In this document: piece after piece, positions 1 to 9,747 of the stretch
How the letters are laid out: every line of letters begins with the position of its first letter
How positions within the stretch are numbered: the stretch's first letter is position 1
DNA from: Chondrus crispus
Lineage: Eukaryota > Rhodophyta > Florideophyceae > Gigartinales > Gigartinaceae
Length of the DNA stretch: 64,000 bases
Assembly: GCF_000350225.1 (NCBI RefSeq)
Contig: NW_005179300.1
Location: 277,200-341,199 of the forward strand
Reading direction: 5' to 3'
Notes under the pieces: model-generated
What the model was told of the DNA's origin: nothing
Database searches by the model: none
What the model saw: only the letters and a program-made list of their open reading frames with translations
Position numbers and translations under genes: made by a program

Positions 1-643
1 CGCCCTGCCATCCCGAGTAGAGCCTCATTCAGGAATCCGCACCCGCCCCTGAACACGTTTCTTCAGGGGAGAGAGTCCGGGGCAGGCAAAAAGGGTTTGA
101 GGGGTGCCACTACACCTTTCTGTCTCGAGTGTCCGGTGTGGTGCACACGTGTACCGCAGATGTCATATCGAGAGGTGCACTACGGCTCTCTGTTCCGCCG
201 CGCGCCCACGCACGGGTGCAGCCTGTCGTCGTGCCTCGCCCAATCCGCACTCACCATAATCTGCACCACAATCCGCACTCACCACAATCCGCACGCCCAG
301 CGCATCTGCAACCCCGAGATTCCTCGCCGACCATGGTGCGGTCGTCGATCATAACAACGCCTACACTTTACCCTTGGTACTCCAGAACCACACGACCCCC
401 CCCCGGGTGCCGTCCCGCATCCCCGCCGCACGGTGGCCCTCCCGCAACTTGCCCCATCCCTTCTCCCCGCAATTCGCCCCTCCCCGCCTCCCCGCTCCCT
501 GTCCCCCCACAATGCCCGCACGCCCAGCCGCACCCCCTGCCGCCTTCGCAGCCCCCCTCCCCCTCCCCCTTCTGCGTAGCGCCCCATCTTCCCGCCCCCG
601 CGCTCCGCGCAAATTTCGCCCGCGGGTCCCCGCGCGCCCCAGA
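1..643. other. Upstream region of the first GCL gene
   Basis: No gene is recognised upstream of the glutamate-cysteine ligase start. The last 280 bases are very C-rich and have no stop in the frame of the downstream gene, so the frame stays open leftward. An in-frame ATG lies at 512 and would add an Ala/Pro/Arg-rich leader of 44 residues. A partial match to the GTACCAAGGGTAC palindrome family lies at 369-380. Confidence 0.5.
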
Positions 644-2842
644 ATGGGCTTGCTTTCGGAGGGTACACCGCTCTCCTGGCCGGACTCGCGTGAGTACCGC
701 GAGCGCGTCAAGTCCGGCGGAATTGCCCAGTTTCTCACTATCTTCCACGCCGCGAAGCACTTCCGCAACCACGACCTGCGCTGGGGCGACGAGGTCGAGT
801 ACCTGCTGCTGCACAAATACCCTCTGGAGCGCCGCGCCACCCTCTCGTTGCGCGGCCCGGAGCTGCTGCAGCTTCTCCAGCAGGAGGAGCACGCCCGCCC
901 GACCGGCTCCTCCGTCCCCGTCCTCTGGCGCCCGGAGTACGCCCGCTGGATGATCGAGGGCACCCCAGGCCTGCCGTACCGCTGCTACGCCGCCGACTTG
1001 GCCAACGTTGAACTCAATATGGCCCTCCGCAGGAGCGAGATTGCAAACTTGCTCGCCCCCATGGAGTCCGTCCTCAGCATTACCTTGTTCCCCAGGACGG
1101 GCTGCGCCCGCTTCACCACCCCGCCCACCGCCCCCTTCGGTCCCGTCGCAAAGTCCTTCTTTACCAGCGATGACGTCATCAGCCCGCACCCTAGGTTTCC
1201 TACCCTGTCCAGGAACATCCGCCTGAGGAGGCAGAGCAAGGTCCGCATGGAACTCCCGCTCTTCATGGATACCAACACGGACCCGCACCGTCCGCTCGTT
1301 CCGAGCGACGCGGACGTGCGTGAAATGCTCAACCGCGCCCGAGCTGACGTCGAAGATCAAGACGACCTCACCCTCCTGGAGGAAGGCCTTGCTGAGCGCG
1401 TCCGGGAAAAGATTGTCCTGGATTCCACAGCATTTGGCATGGGAGCCTCTTGTCTCCAGGTCACCGTTCAGGGCCGCGACTTGAGCGAGTCCAGGTATCT
1501 CTATGATCAGATGGCTGTCATGGCTCCGCTCATGCTCGCCCTTACGGCCGCTACCCCAGCGTGGCGCGGGATGCTCGCGGATACTGATGTGCGGTGGTCC
1601 GTGATATCAGGGGCCATGGACGACAGGAGCCCTGAGGAATTGGAGGCTGGTGTGATTACTAAGTCTAGATACAGCTCGATTGATTGCTTTTTATCGTGCC
1701 GTGACAGTTTTAAGCCGGAAGAATACAATGATGTCCCCGTGGCGATTAATGAAGACGCGTACAAGCGACTGCGAGAAGGCGGGGTAGACCATATGCTTGC
1801 ACAGCATGTGGCACATTTGTTCATCCGGGACCCACTGGTCATATACAAGGAGAAAGTGGATCAGGACAATGCGACGTTGACGGATCATTTCGAGAACATC
1901 CAGAGTACAAATTGGAACACGGTGCGATTGAAGCCACCACCACCGGGGACGGACATCGGGTGGAGGACGGAGTTCCGGTCGATGGAGGTGGGACTGACGG
2001 ACTTTGAGAATGCGGCGTTCTCTGTGTTCATGGTGCTGTTATCGCGAGTGATATTTGCGTTCAACCTGAATTTCTACATTCCGATTTCGAAGGTGGATGC
2101 GAATATGGAGACTGCACACAAGAGGGATGCGGTGAGGAAGGAAGCGTTTTTCTTTCGGAAGAATGTGTTCAAGGCATCGGATGGGTCAGGATTCATGTGT
2201 GAGTGTGGACACATTCACAATGCATCGTTGGTGGGTGGGCAGGCGGAAAGCGTAGACATCAACAAATTTTGTTCGGATGCCTCCGACACCGGTTCGGAGG
2301 AGTTCGATTCGATGACTTTGGACGAGATATTTAACGGGAAACCATTGCATCAAAACGGGATGTCCGCTGGGTATGAATTTGCAGGTTTGCTCCCTTTAAT
2401 GCGTGGGTACTTGGATGCGCTCAAGATTGATGGACCCACAAGGCATCGACTATTGACTTATTTAGATTTCATAGGAGAGAGGGCGGCTGGGAACTTGATG
2501 ACGAATGCGAGCTACATACGGGACTTTATCATGAACCATCCGGAATACAAGCAGGACTCAAACGTATCGGAGCACATATGTTACGACTTGATGGAGGAGC
2601 TAGAGGGGATTTCAGCAGGCGATATCGTGGCCGAAAAGCTATTGGGACGGTTTGAGGCCGAGGGGATTTTCACACATGACGAGACACCCCATACGATGAT
2701 GGAGCGGATGCAGAAAAAGTTTGAAGGTCCTGAAGCTGCCTTGCTACGTGGGTCGTCGATGCCGAGCTCAGCGTTGGCGGAGACAGTAAGGACGCTTGCA
2801 GAAATGAAATCACAGCAGGAAGAAAGTATTTCGCCATCATGA
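644..2842 (+). CDS. GCLC: Glutamate-cysteine ligase catalytic subunit, copy 1
   Basis: This enzyme joins glutamate and cysteine with ATP, the first and usually rate-limiting step of glutathione synthesis, normally in the cytosol. The 732-residue product is of the animal/fungal-type GCL family. It begins MGLLSEGTPLSW, has the WGDEVEY motif at residues 47-53 and RPEYARWMIEGTPG near 97-110, whose glutamates correspond to the metal/substrate site of the family. AFGMGASCLQVTVQ lies near 262, and the hallmark block DHFENIQSTNW through LKPPPPGTDIGWR lies near 413-440. It is longer than animal GCLC (about 640), mainly through inserts. The start is chosen at 644 because the tandem paralogue and the family begin with MGLL. 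An in-frame ATG at 512 could add a leader. The first half is GC-rich in third codon positions and the second half much less so. The block 1471-2232 is almost identical to copy 2. Confidence 0.95.
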   Translation: MGLLSEGTPLSWPDSREYRERVKSGGIAQFLTIFHAAKHFRNHDLRWGDEVEYLLLHKYPLERRATLSLRGPELLQLLQQEEHARPTGSSVPVLWRPEYARWMIEGTPGLPYRCYAADLANVELNMALRRSEIANLLAPMESVLSITLFPRTGCARFTTPPTAPFGPVAKSFFTSDDVISPHPRFPTLSRNIRLRRQSKVRMELPLFMDTNTDPHRPLVPSDADVREMLNRARADVEDQDDLTLLEEGLAERVREKIVLDSTAFGMGASCLQVTVQGRDLSESRYLYDQMAVMAPLMLALTAATPAWRGMLADTDVRWSVISGAMDDRSPEELEAGVITKSRYSSIDCFLSCRDSFKPEEYNDVPVAINEDAYKRLREGGVDHMLAQHVAHLFIRDPLVIYKEKVDQDNATLTDHFENIQSTNWNTVRLKPPPPGTDIGWRTEFRSMEVGLTDFENAAFSVFMVLLSRVIFAFNLNFYIPISKVDANMETAHKRDAVRKEAFFFRKNVFKASDGSGFMCECGHIHNASLVGGQAESVDINKFCSDASDTGSEEFDSMTLDEIFNGKPLHQNGMSAGYEFAGLLPLMRGYLDALKIDGPTRHRLLTYLDFIGERAAGNLMTNASYIRDFIMNHPEYKQDSNVSEHICYDLMEELEGISAGDIVAEKLLGRFEAEGIFTHDETPHTMMERMQKKFEGPEAALLRGSSMPSSALAETVRTLAEMKSQQEESISPS
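1471..2232 (+). repeat. Near-identical block shared with GCL copy 2
   Basis: This 762-bp coding block aligns without gaps to 6577-7338 at a constant offset of 5106. Positions from about 1731 to 2232 differ by only one base by eye, whereas sequence on both sides differs at many synonymous sites and has indels. The sharp edges point to gene conversion between the two tandem genes, not to overall recent duplication. Confidence 0.85.
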
Positions 2843-3628
2843 TGTCCTCTACGCCGGGTAGTGAGGCAAAAAGAGAAAAAAACAATCGTTGGTCCAAATA
2901 TTGTCTATCGTGTCACGGAGAAGGAGCTGAGGCATGGACTCGCTAATTCCGTTGTTTCATCACATGCAGGGTAAAAGGATGTTGATCGTTGTGCTGGAAT
3001 CGCGCGATTTTGAAACAATATCATCTCAGTGCCATATACAGAACTGTAAGACGTCATAGAATCGGCGATTAAATAGTCAAGTTGCTGTGCAGTAGAGTAC
3101 AATTTTTGTTAAAGCTCGAAATAAGAAAGAAACCTTCTGCACCGCCGCATCGAGCAGAAGCGGCATAACAAGGCTATTCTGGGAACCATTGCACGAGACA
3201 CTGTTCGAATTGAAGGCGAGAAGAATCGTCGTTTTGTCATGGGCCTATTAACAATTCATGCCTTAATTTGACATGAAAGAAAATTTTCAGGAAAGGAAAT
3301 GCTAAAAAGAGCCTAGAATAGGATAGCGTGGCTCGTTTTGCTCCTTTTTTCCTCCAATCGAAAGCTTACAGCAGCTTCTGCATGACTAAAATCTGATATG
3401 TTGGCAGTGTCTCAGGGCCATCGCGCAGGGAAGCTCGTTGTGACCATCAAAAACAGTGCTCAAATCACATAATCCCAAATTTGACACAAGAATGATTGAG
3501 TTTGGCCCAATACAATTTAATGCAAATAACTACCCTCGTACTCGGTGTCAATGTGTGCTGCCAAGCACACTTTTCCCTTGAGCAGCAAGCCTTCGTCGAA
3601 GGAAGCGGCGGTGGTTCCTTGTCTCACT
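2843..3628. other. Intergenic, no gene seen
   Basis: The spacer downstream of GCL copy 1 is AT-richer than the gene and full of stops in all frames. It probably holds the 3' untranslated regions of GCL copy 1 and of the opposing small gene. No repeat or RNA gene is recognised. Confidence 0.5.
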
Positions 3629-4120
3629 TCAGCGCTTTCTTTTTTCAATGCGCTCATCAGCAAGGGCGGCATATCTCCGCATTGCAACTGCCGACTCAGC
3701 CCCCGCTGCGGAACCCTCACCTTGTGCTCTGCTTTTAGTTCTCCTTCCCTCGTTTTGTGCTCGTTTTTCTTCCCTTTCCTTGAGAGCTTGCAAAACAAGT
3801 TTGCTTGTCAAATGAGCTCCATTTGCAGTACTGATCCTGACGCGCCCTTCGTCCTCCACGTCTGCATCCCTCAGTAAAGATCGCTGGCTTTTGTTGAAAG
3901 CAAAAATAAGTTTCTCTACAGTAACCTCGTCACCAACTTTAAAAAGTCTGGAAAGCGATTGCGGTTGAGAATTCGGGGCATTAGCGCACCAGTGACGGAA
4001 CGCCGTTCTAATCTTCGAGACAGAAACTTTGTGCTTGATAGCTAGAGACTTGTAAGGGGTAGGGGACTCTCTCTGCCGATCGAAAACCGGTTCCCGAAGA
4101 CGAAACGTTTCGAAGTCCAT
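3629..4120 (-). CDS. Hypothetical small basic protein
   Basis: This is a 163-residue open frame with a true ATG on the minus strand, between the two GCL genes and pointing toward copy 1. I do not recognise the family. The segment near residues 23-45 (KSLAIKHKVSVSKIRTAFRHW) looks like a helix-turn-helix. The C-terminal third is charged, rich in Lys, Arg, Glu and Ala, with heptad-like spacing, suggesting a long helix or coiled coil. It could be a small DNA-binding or chromatin-associated protein, but that is inference. Amino-acid composition looks protein-like rather than random, which is the main reason for listing it. Another exon could lie downstream. Confidence 0.4.
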   Translation of the reverse strand: MDFETFRLREPVFDRQRESPTPYKSLAIKHKVSVSKIRTAFRHWCANAPNSQPQSLSRLFKVGDEVTVEKLIFAFNKSQRSLLRDADVEDEGRVRISTANGAHLTSKLVLQALKEREEKRAQNEGRRTKSRAQGEGSAAGAESAVAMRRYAALADERIEKRKR

Positions 4121-5734
4121 CGTTGAAGAGGTGGCGGTTCTTTGCAGTTCTTTGCAAAATAGAAGGATATATAGTGTCGTGTGTCACGAAAAGGCGCCAA
4201 TGTTTGAATGGCAGGGGAGTCCGGCCTTTGTCCATCGCCATAAATCGTGGAATAGGGGACTATCTTTGGAGAAAGACGAAGTTGTGTTAAGAGAACAGTG
4301 TTTCGGTGTCGGGGTTCGCGGGAAATGCTGGGCTGACGATCAAATTTTCGACATGTCAAATTTATCCGATTTGCTAAATTAGGGCATGTACTGTTACATA
4401 CTGCAGCGCGAGCGGGAAGGAGAGGAGATAGCAGGCCAACCCTTAAGTTTTTGATACTGTACAGCAGCGGGCTCTATATCGGCTCGACTAGTAGAGAAAG
4501 CGTGGGTGTACCACTACAAGATTCCGGGCTCGGAGATTGTCAGCGGTTCGAAGAGGAGACAGTGTGGATATCAGATCGCCAGGCATCTGTTCCAATCGTG
4601 GACCGCCGCGACCGAGGTCGAGTGAGAGATAAACTTTAGCATACTGTACCAAGGGTACTGTAGTTAGTAGTCCAACTCTGCACAGCGCTTTACGCATAGG
4701 TTCGACATCTTCCAACTCGGAGAGGGTCACATGTTACATAGGGTACAAGTATTTTTCGTGGAAAGCAATGGCTGGATGAAAACTCACAGGGGTGCGAAAT
4801 CACTGGAACAGGCCATGAGCCGTCCGCCAATCTCCAAGAAGAGCTATCATACGTTTGTATCGCTGTGCACTCGTGTGCAAGGCAGCCTTTGTGCGAGACA
4901 CATAGTGTAGACGGAAGCGAGAAGTCAGCGTGCATGACTCGAGGACTACGGGTGCAAACGACGGATGTGTGGGAGGGACAGACTGTGGAGAAAATGCAAT
5001 GACGTGTAGAGCGCGGAAGTGTGGACTTCCGAGACGGAGGGCCGCAGAGAGCAAGGAGGACAAAAAGGGATGCTGCGTGCGTCGAAACTTGGCATTTTGT
5101 CTGCACGTGATTGAATCTCGCTGACCAATCACGTATCTCGTTATGCTACGAAAAATGATGGTAGCCGTATATCTTGGTTTGCAGTTATCCAATGAGCGGC
5201 GCAGAATGCGTTTGGGACATGTCCTGAGAATGTTTGCATTGTCACGAATCCTCAATTGTTTTGCTCCCATGGCAACCTCCGAGTCTCCCAAGAAACATTG
5301 CGCGCGAAGCTTACGGGTATGTCTGGCAATGCTCAGGTGTCACCTCAGCGTTGCCATCCGAATATCGCCTCCTTTGCGTGCCCACTCACATTCCTTCAGG
5401 TGTGATGCGGGTTGCTTGGATTCAAGATTTTTTTCTTTCCGAAAAGACTCTGTGGAGACACAGCCATCCTCCGTCGGCCTCACTGAGCTTACGCTCATGT
5501 AGAGTCGTTCTCATACCGTTCCCGGACTGTCCCCTTTTCAAGCCAAGTCAGGTCATGGGCAGAATCAAAATCGCACCCCTTGTCTAGATCCGTCATCTAC
5601 TATTTATTGAAGTCTCTTCCTCTCTTGCTCAAATTCCTTTCCCTCCCACAACACCCCCTTTCCTGTTCAATCGCATAGTTTCTCCCTGGGCCCTGTTTCG
5701 AATATTGTACCTTCACTCCACGTCAAGAAACACC
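4121..5734. other. Intergenic, promoter side of GCL copy 2
   Basis: No convincing gene is seen in this 1.6-kb stretch; its open frames are short and low-quality. It contains one copy of the GTACCAAGGGTAC palindrome at 4646-4658. The last 130 bases before 5735 are pyrimidine-rich (many CTCTTCC/CCCTTTCC runs), which fits a core promoter or 5' untranslated region for GCL copy 2. Confidence 0.5.
4643..4661. repeat. Dispersed palindrome, copy 1
   Basis: ACTGTACCAAGGGTACTGT is centred on GTACC-AAG-GGTAC. The same hairpin core recurs at 12550-12606 and 57791-57803, always between genes. Confidence 0.7.
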
Positions 5735-7966
5735 ATGGGTCTACTTACAGAAGGCACGCCTCTCAGCTGGCCGGAATCCGAACCATATCGCGAGAGAGTC
5801 AAGAGGGATGGCATCGAGCAGTTCTTGCACATTTTCCACGCGGCCAAGGACTTTCGCAATCACGATTTGAAATGGGGAGACGAAGTGGAGTATCTGCTCG
5901 TCAAGATGGACAAAAAGAAGAAGAAGGCCACCCTCTCGCTGCGAGGACCCGAGCTGCTTGACGTTCTTCAAAGGGACGAACACTCTCGCCCAGCGGGCTC
6001 GTCTGTCCCAGTACTCTGGCGCCCAGAGTATGCGCGCTGGATGATAGAAGGCACACCGGGTCTGCCATATCGATGTTATGCAGCTGATTTGGCAAACGTA
6101 GAGCTCAACATGGCTTTGCGTCGAAGTGAGATAGCTAAGTTGTTGCGGCCGTCAGAAACCGTACTGAGCATCACCTCATTTCCGCGCATGGGCTGTGACA
6201 TATATACGACGCCCCTAACTGTCCCGTTTGGCGAGGTCGCAAGGTCATTTTTCACTAGCGATGATGTGATCAGCCCGCATCCTCGCTTTCCCACTCTCAC
6301 GAAGAATATCCGTCTTCGTCGCGGAGAGAAGGTCCGCATGGAGGTACCTCTATTCATAGATTACAAAACTTGCAGGGGACAAAGTGTCTTACCCAAGCTG
6401 CCCTTTGACTACGGGCTGTTGGATCATGCCAAGTCAAACTTCGACAAGGCAGAAGACCTTCATAGCCCTGATTTTGATCTTATCGAGGAGGGATACGACG
6501 ACTACGTGGAGGAGAAGATTGTTCTCGATTCCACAGCCTTTGGAATGGGCTCTGCATGCCTGCAGGTCACTGTGCAGGGCCGCGACTTGAGCGAGTCCAG
6601 GTATCTCTATGATCAGATGGCTGTCATGGCTCCGCTCATGCTCGCCCTTACGGCCGCCACTCCGGTGTGGCGAGGACAACTCGCGGATACTGATGTGCGG
6701 TGGTCCGTGATATCAGGGGCCATGGACGACAGGAGCCCTGAGGAATTGGAGGCTGGTGTGATTACTAAGTCTAGATACAGCTCGATTGACTGCTTTCTGT
6801 CGTCCCGCGACAGTTTTAAGCCAGAAGAGTACAATGATGTCCCCGTGGCGATTAATGAAGACGCGTACAAGCGACTGCGAGAAGGCGGGGTAGACCATAT
6901 GCTTGCACAGCATGTGGCACATTTGTTCATCCGGGACCCACTGGTCATATACAAGGAGAAAGTGGATCAGGACAATGCGACGTCGACGGATCATTTCGAG
7001 AACATCCAGAGTACAAATTGGAACACGGTGCGATTGAAGCCACCACCACCGGGGACGGACATCGGGTGGAGGACGGAGTTCCGGTCGATGGAGGTGGGAC
7101 TGACGGACTTTGAGAATGCGGCGTTCTCTGTGTTCATGGTGCTGTTATCGCGAGTGATATTTGCGTTCAACCTGAATTTCTACATTCCGATTTCGAAGGT
7201 GGATGCGAATATGGAGACTGCACACAAGAGGGATGCGGTGAGGAAGGAAGCGTTTTTCTTTCGGAAGAATGTGTTCAAGGCATCGGATGGGTCAGGATTC
7301 ATGTGTGAGTGTGGACACATTCACAATGCATCGTTGGTAGGAGGGCATGCCAAATGCGTAGACATCAACAAGTTTTGTGCGAGGAGCCAAGGCGGAGACA
7401 GTTCAGATTCTGATTCTGACCCCTTCGACTTGATGACGTTAGATGAGATTTTTAATGGCAGGCCAATGTGTTGGAATGGGAGAGCAGCTGGATTTGAGTT
7501 TCCGGGGTTGATTCCGCTGATGCGTGGGTACTTGGATGCGCTAGAAATTGATGCACCAACCAGGCAGCGTCTGCTCACATACTTAGATTTCATAGCAGAG
7601 CGGGCTGCTGGAACTCTGATGACTAATGCCACCTACATGCGTGACTTCATTTCTAGGCACGGGCAATATCGAAGCGATTCGATCGTATCTGACCGCGTAT
7701 GCTATGACTTAATGCAGACGCTGGATGGTATTTCAAAAGGAGATGATAACTACCAATCACGCGCACTGCTCGGACGTTTCCAAGCCGAGGGCATATACAC
7801 ACATACTGAGACCGCTGACACGATGATGGAACGCATGCAGAAAATATTTGAAGGTCCCGAAGGCGCACTGCTATACGGGTCGTCAATGCCCCGCTCAGCA
7901 TTAGAAGAGACCGTCAAATCCATAGCGCTCGAATCGAAAAGCATCAGACGTTGCAAATCTTGTTGA
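5735..7966 (+). CDS. GCLC: Glutamate-cysteine ligase catalytic subunit, copy 2
   Basis: Second tandem gene for the glutathione-committing enzyme, 743 residues, same strand as copy 1 and about 2.9 kb downstream. The start ATG at 5735 sits in a CACCATGG context, the first ATG in the frame. Motifs match copy 1: MGLLTEGTPLSW, WGDEVEYLL near 47, RPEYARWMIEGTPG, AFGMGSACLQVTVQ, the DHFENIQSTNW block, FECGH-like CECGHIHN, and the LLGRFQAEGI tail. Copy-specific regions are the stretch around residues 210-255 and the acidic segment around 555-570. Both copies keep all the motifs I can recognise, so both look functional. The middle block 6577-7338 is almost identical to copy 1, while both ends are diverged in synonymous sites. 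Different 5' regions suggest the two may be expressed under different conditions. Confidence 0.95.
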   Translation: MGLLTEGTPLSWPESEPYRERVKRDGIEQFLHIFHAAKDFRNHDLKWGDEVEYLLVKMDKKKKKATLSLRGPELLDVLQRDEHSRPAGSSVPVLWRPEYARWMIEGTPGLPYRCYAADLANVELNMALRRSEIAKLLRPSETVLSITSFPRMGCDIYTTPLTVPFGEVARSFFTSDDVISPHPRFPTLTKNIRLRRGEKVRMEVPLFIDYKTCRGQSVLPKLPFDYGLLDHAKSNFDKAEDLHSPDFDLIEEGYDDYVEEKIVLDSTAFGMGSACLQVTVQGRDLSESRYLYDQMAVMAPLMLALTAATPVWRGQLADTDVRWSVISGAMDDRSPEELEAGVITKSRYSSIDCFLSSRDSFKPEEYNDVPVAINEDAYKRLREGGVDHMLAQHVAHLFIRDPLVIYKEKVDQDNATSTDHFENIQSTNWNTVRLKPPPPGTDIGWRTEFRSMEVGLTDFENAAFSVFMVLLSRVIFAFNLNFYIPISKVDANMETAHKRDAVRKEAFFFRKNVFKASDGSGFMCECGHIHNASLVGGHAKCVDINKFCARSQGGDSSDSDSDPFDLMTLDEIFNGRPMCWNGRAAGFEFPGLIPLMRGYLDALEIDAPTRQRLLTYLDFIAERAAGTLMTNATYMRDFISRHGQYRSDSIVSDRVCYDLMQTLDGISKGDDNYQSRALLGRFQAEGIYTHTETADTMMERMQKIFEGPEGALLYGSSMPRSALEETVKSIALESKSIRRCKSC
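6577..7338 (+). repeat. Near-identical block shared with GCL copy 1
   Basis: Partner of 1471-2232 at a constant offset of 5106 bases without gaps. Differences cluster in the first 260 bases of the block; the remaining 500 are almost unchanged. Confidence 0.85.
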
Positions 7967-8372
7967 GGAATCGATTGCTGATGAAACGGAGGCTGGTGGA
8001 TGGTTTCGATGCGTCTCACAGAATGTGTATTGAGCTATACAAGCGCGTGTCGCGGCAACATTCGGGAGTGTGAGTTGCTCTGTGTATCGCCGTGCACATT
8101 CGTTGTATACTAAGAAGGGCGACGTATATATCATTGCCCTTTGTAAAATGAGTCGAATCCGTTTTGCGGAACGATGTACCAGCATTGCCAACGTGTTCGT
8201 ACCAACAGAGTCGAAAAGTCCTCTGAAGCACCGAGCGGACATCATTGCCACCAACTCGCGTTGTAGTCGGATTCTTGCGTATGCAGTTGACTTGTGAAAT
8301 GGAAGACGATGCAGCCAAACAGAAAACCGAGGCTATCTCCTTGTTCAATTTAGCGGCACACTGGATGCCTCT
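7967..8372. other. Intergenic, no gene seen
   Basis: The spacer lies between the convergent GCL copy 2 and the PET117-like gene. Nothing beyond short random frames is seen, and it presumably contains both 3' ends. Confidence 0.5.
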
Positions 8373-8555
8373 TCAAGACTGGCCCTGTTGGTTTTGCTTG
8401 TCCAGTACTTCTCTTCGAAGACGCTCCCTCTCAGCATCTCTATACACTCCCTGTCGCATCCTGCGAAGCTCTCGTTTCTGATCCCAGTGAACGTAAGAGA
8501 TAGTTGAAGCAGTGACAACCATGGTCAAGCCCAAAGCGAGATATCCCTTGGACAT
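8373..8555 (-). CDS. PET117: PET117-like cytochrome c oxidase assembly factor
   Basis: A 60-residue protein starting MSKGYLALGLTMVVTASTIS. PET117 proteins are short single-pass mitochondrial inner-membrane proteins needed for assembly of complex IV, working with heme A synthase. Visible features are a hydrophobic segment at residues 4-22, then VHWDQKRELRRMRQGVYRD, matching the family pattern VH..Q..e...lrqGv.rD.eR, and then a basic amphipathic helix (ERERLRREVLDKQ). The length is close to the fungal and animal proteins, which run about 70-110. An upstream in-frame codon would add 11 residues, but family members begin MS(x)-K as here. The gene is short and single-exon as far as can be seen, convergent with GCL copy 2. 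Confidence 0.75.
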   Translation of the reverse strand: MSKGYLALGLTMVVTASTISYVHWDQKRELRRMRQGVYRDAERERLRREVLDKQNQQGQS

Positions 8556-9106
8556 TTCTCGTACTAAACGATCCTGGATGAGCAACACGTCAAGCTACCA
8601 CCGCCGTGTTACAGCTCTGGAGCACAGCACGACTTTGCCACTGTCCCGGCGATGAAAAAGCTTTCTCCACGACGTCCTCACTCCTCAAATGGGGATTTTC
8701 TGACGAGGTGCGGTGCGAGAAATGCTCCTGACCGGCCAGGGGATGGAATGAAGAAGACCTGCCCAGTTACAGTTCTCACTCTATGGCTTCACAATAAAAG
8801 ACATGCACCAATGGAGGAAACGTCAGCACGTATCATTCCGTACAGTGCATTCTCTAATTCATTTCATTTTACAGTACGACTGTTTTCCGTGACTGACGAA
8901 CTGACGAATCCCACTGACGTTCTTCCCAAAACGTCAGCGGGATTCGTCAGTTCGTGCTGTGTTGGGATCTTTAGATCATCTCTGCACCGTGGACAGCCGA
9001 TTTGACCAGTCTCACTCTAGAGCTTGCGGGGCGTCGCTGCACTGATCGCTGTTTGCAGACTTACCTGTCCCCAGCTACTATTTAAACATCACCTGCAGCG
9101 CTCGCC
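8556..9106. other. Intergenic with strong hairpin
   Basis: No gene is seen. It contains the near-perfect 60-bp inverted repeat at 8896-8955. Confidence 0.5.
8896..8955. repeat. Near-perfect 60-bp inverted repeat
   Basis: Arms of 26 bp at 8896-8921 and 8930-8955 pair with a single mismatch around an 8-base loop (TCTTCCCA region). The arms contain the direct motif TGACGAA/CTGACGAAT. It could form a long RNA or cruciform hairpin or be a miniature inverted-repeat relic. Confidence 0.75.
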
Positions 9107-9307
9107 ATGACAGGAAAGCCTGGGTCACTAAGGAGTAGTGAAACTTCATTCGCACCACGCGATCTACGTGACCGTCGCATGGCCAAACTTGCAAACAATT
9201 CGTACGTGCACTACCTTTCTCCCCTCATCCATTCGGTTCGTGATGATACAACAGAACTCGCACTGTCTTACGCCCACAAAGCTGGGCGCTTGATGAGACG
9301 TTCTTAA
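9107..9307 (+). CDS. Possible small protein, 66 residues
   Basis: An ATG in a good context (CGCCATGA) opens a 66-residue frame (MTGKPGSLRSSETSF onward) about 30 bases after a TATTTAAA box. Residues 27-60 could form two helices, with a basic C terminus. The spacing of the TATA-like box and start and the non-random composition are the only support. No family is recognised, and it may be the first exon of something larger or no gene at all. Confidence 0.2.
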   Translation: MTGKPGSLRSSETSFAPRDLRDRRMAKLANNSYVHYLSPLIHSVRDDTTELALSYAHKAGRLMRRS

Positions 9308-9747
9308 CTTATGCTGTTTACCCGTCTGAAATTGAGATTGGAGGACATTCGTCGCTTGCATACGCTACAACTCGAAGCTAACAGATGATGCGTGATTTCT
9401 CCTTTTTCTTCATGCCATGTTTCAGCAGGATTAACAGTGAACGGACAGGAAAATAGCAAAAACGAGAAACCCTGCTCATCTTGAAGGCGGGGCGAGCGGC
9501 TTCCCACAGAATTGCGCAGTACAGTCAGCCAGCGTCTGATCAATAGTGTACAAGCTTTAATCCGCACTCTCGTAGATTTTCCCTTCGTAAAGTATCCCCA
9601 CAGTAAATTATCACTCCCGGTTGTTCCCACGATGGGGTAATTGTAAGACTGGAACTAGAGCCGAGTTAGCAACTATTCTGCATCTGAAGGACCTTCGCCA
9701 ACGAAGGTGCCATCGTAGTCACAATGCTACCGTCAGAATACTAGTCG
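9308..9747. other. Intergenic, no gene seen
   Basis: The spacer downstream of the NhaD gene has stops in all frames and no recognised repeat. It includes the NhaD 3' untranslated region. Confidence 0.5.

Noticed and set aside
374-643. N-terminal extension of GCL copy 1 from a TTG codon
   Set aside because: TTG is not a normal eukaryotic start and the frame is open only because the region is very GC-rich. The family and the tandem copy start at MGLL. Only the ATG at 512 is kept as an alternative.
1507-1848. Reverse-strand frames inside both GCL genes (also 6613-6954)
   Set aside because: Shadow frames of the conserved sense coding sequence; identical in both copies because the sense strand is.
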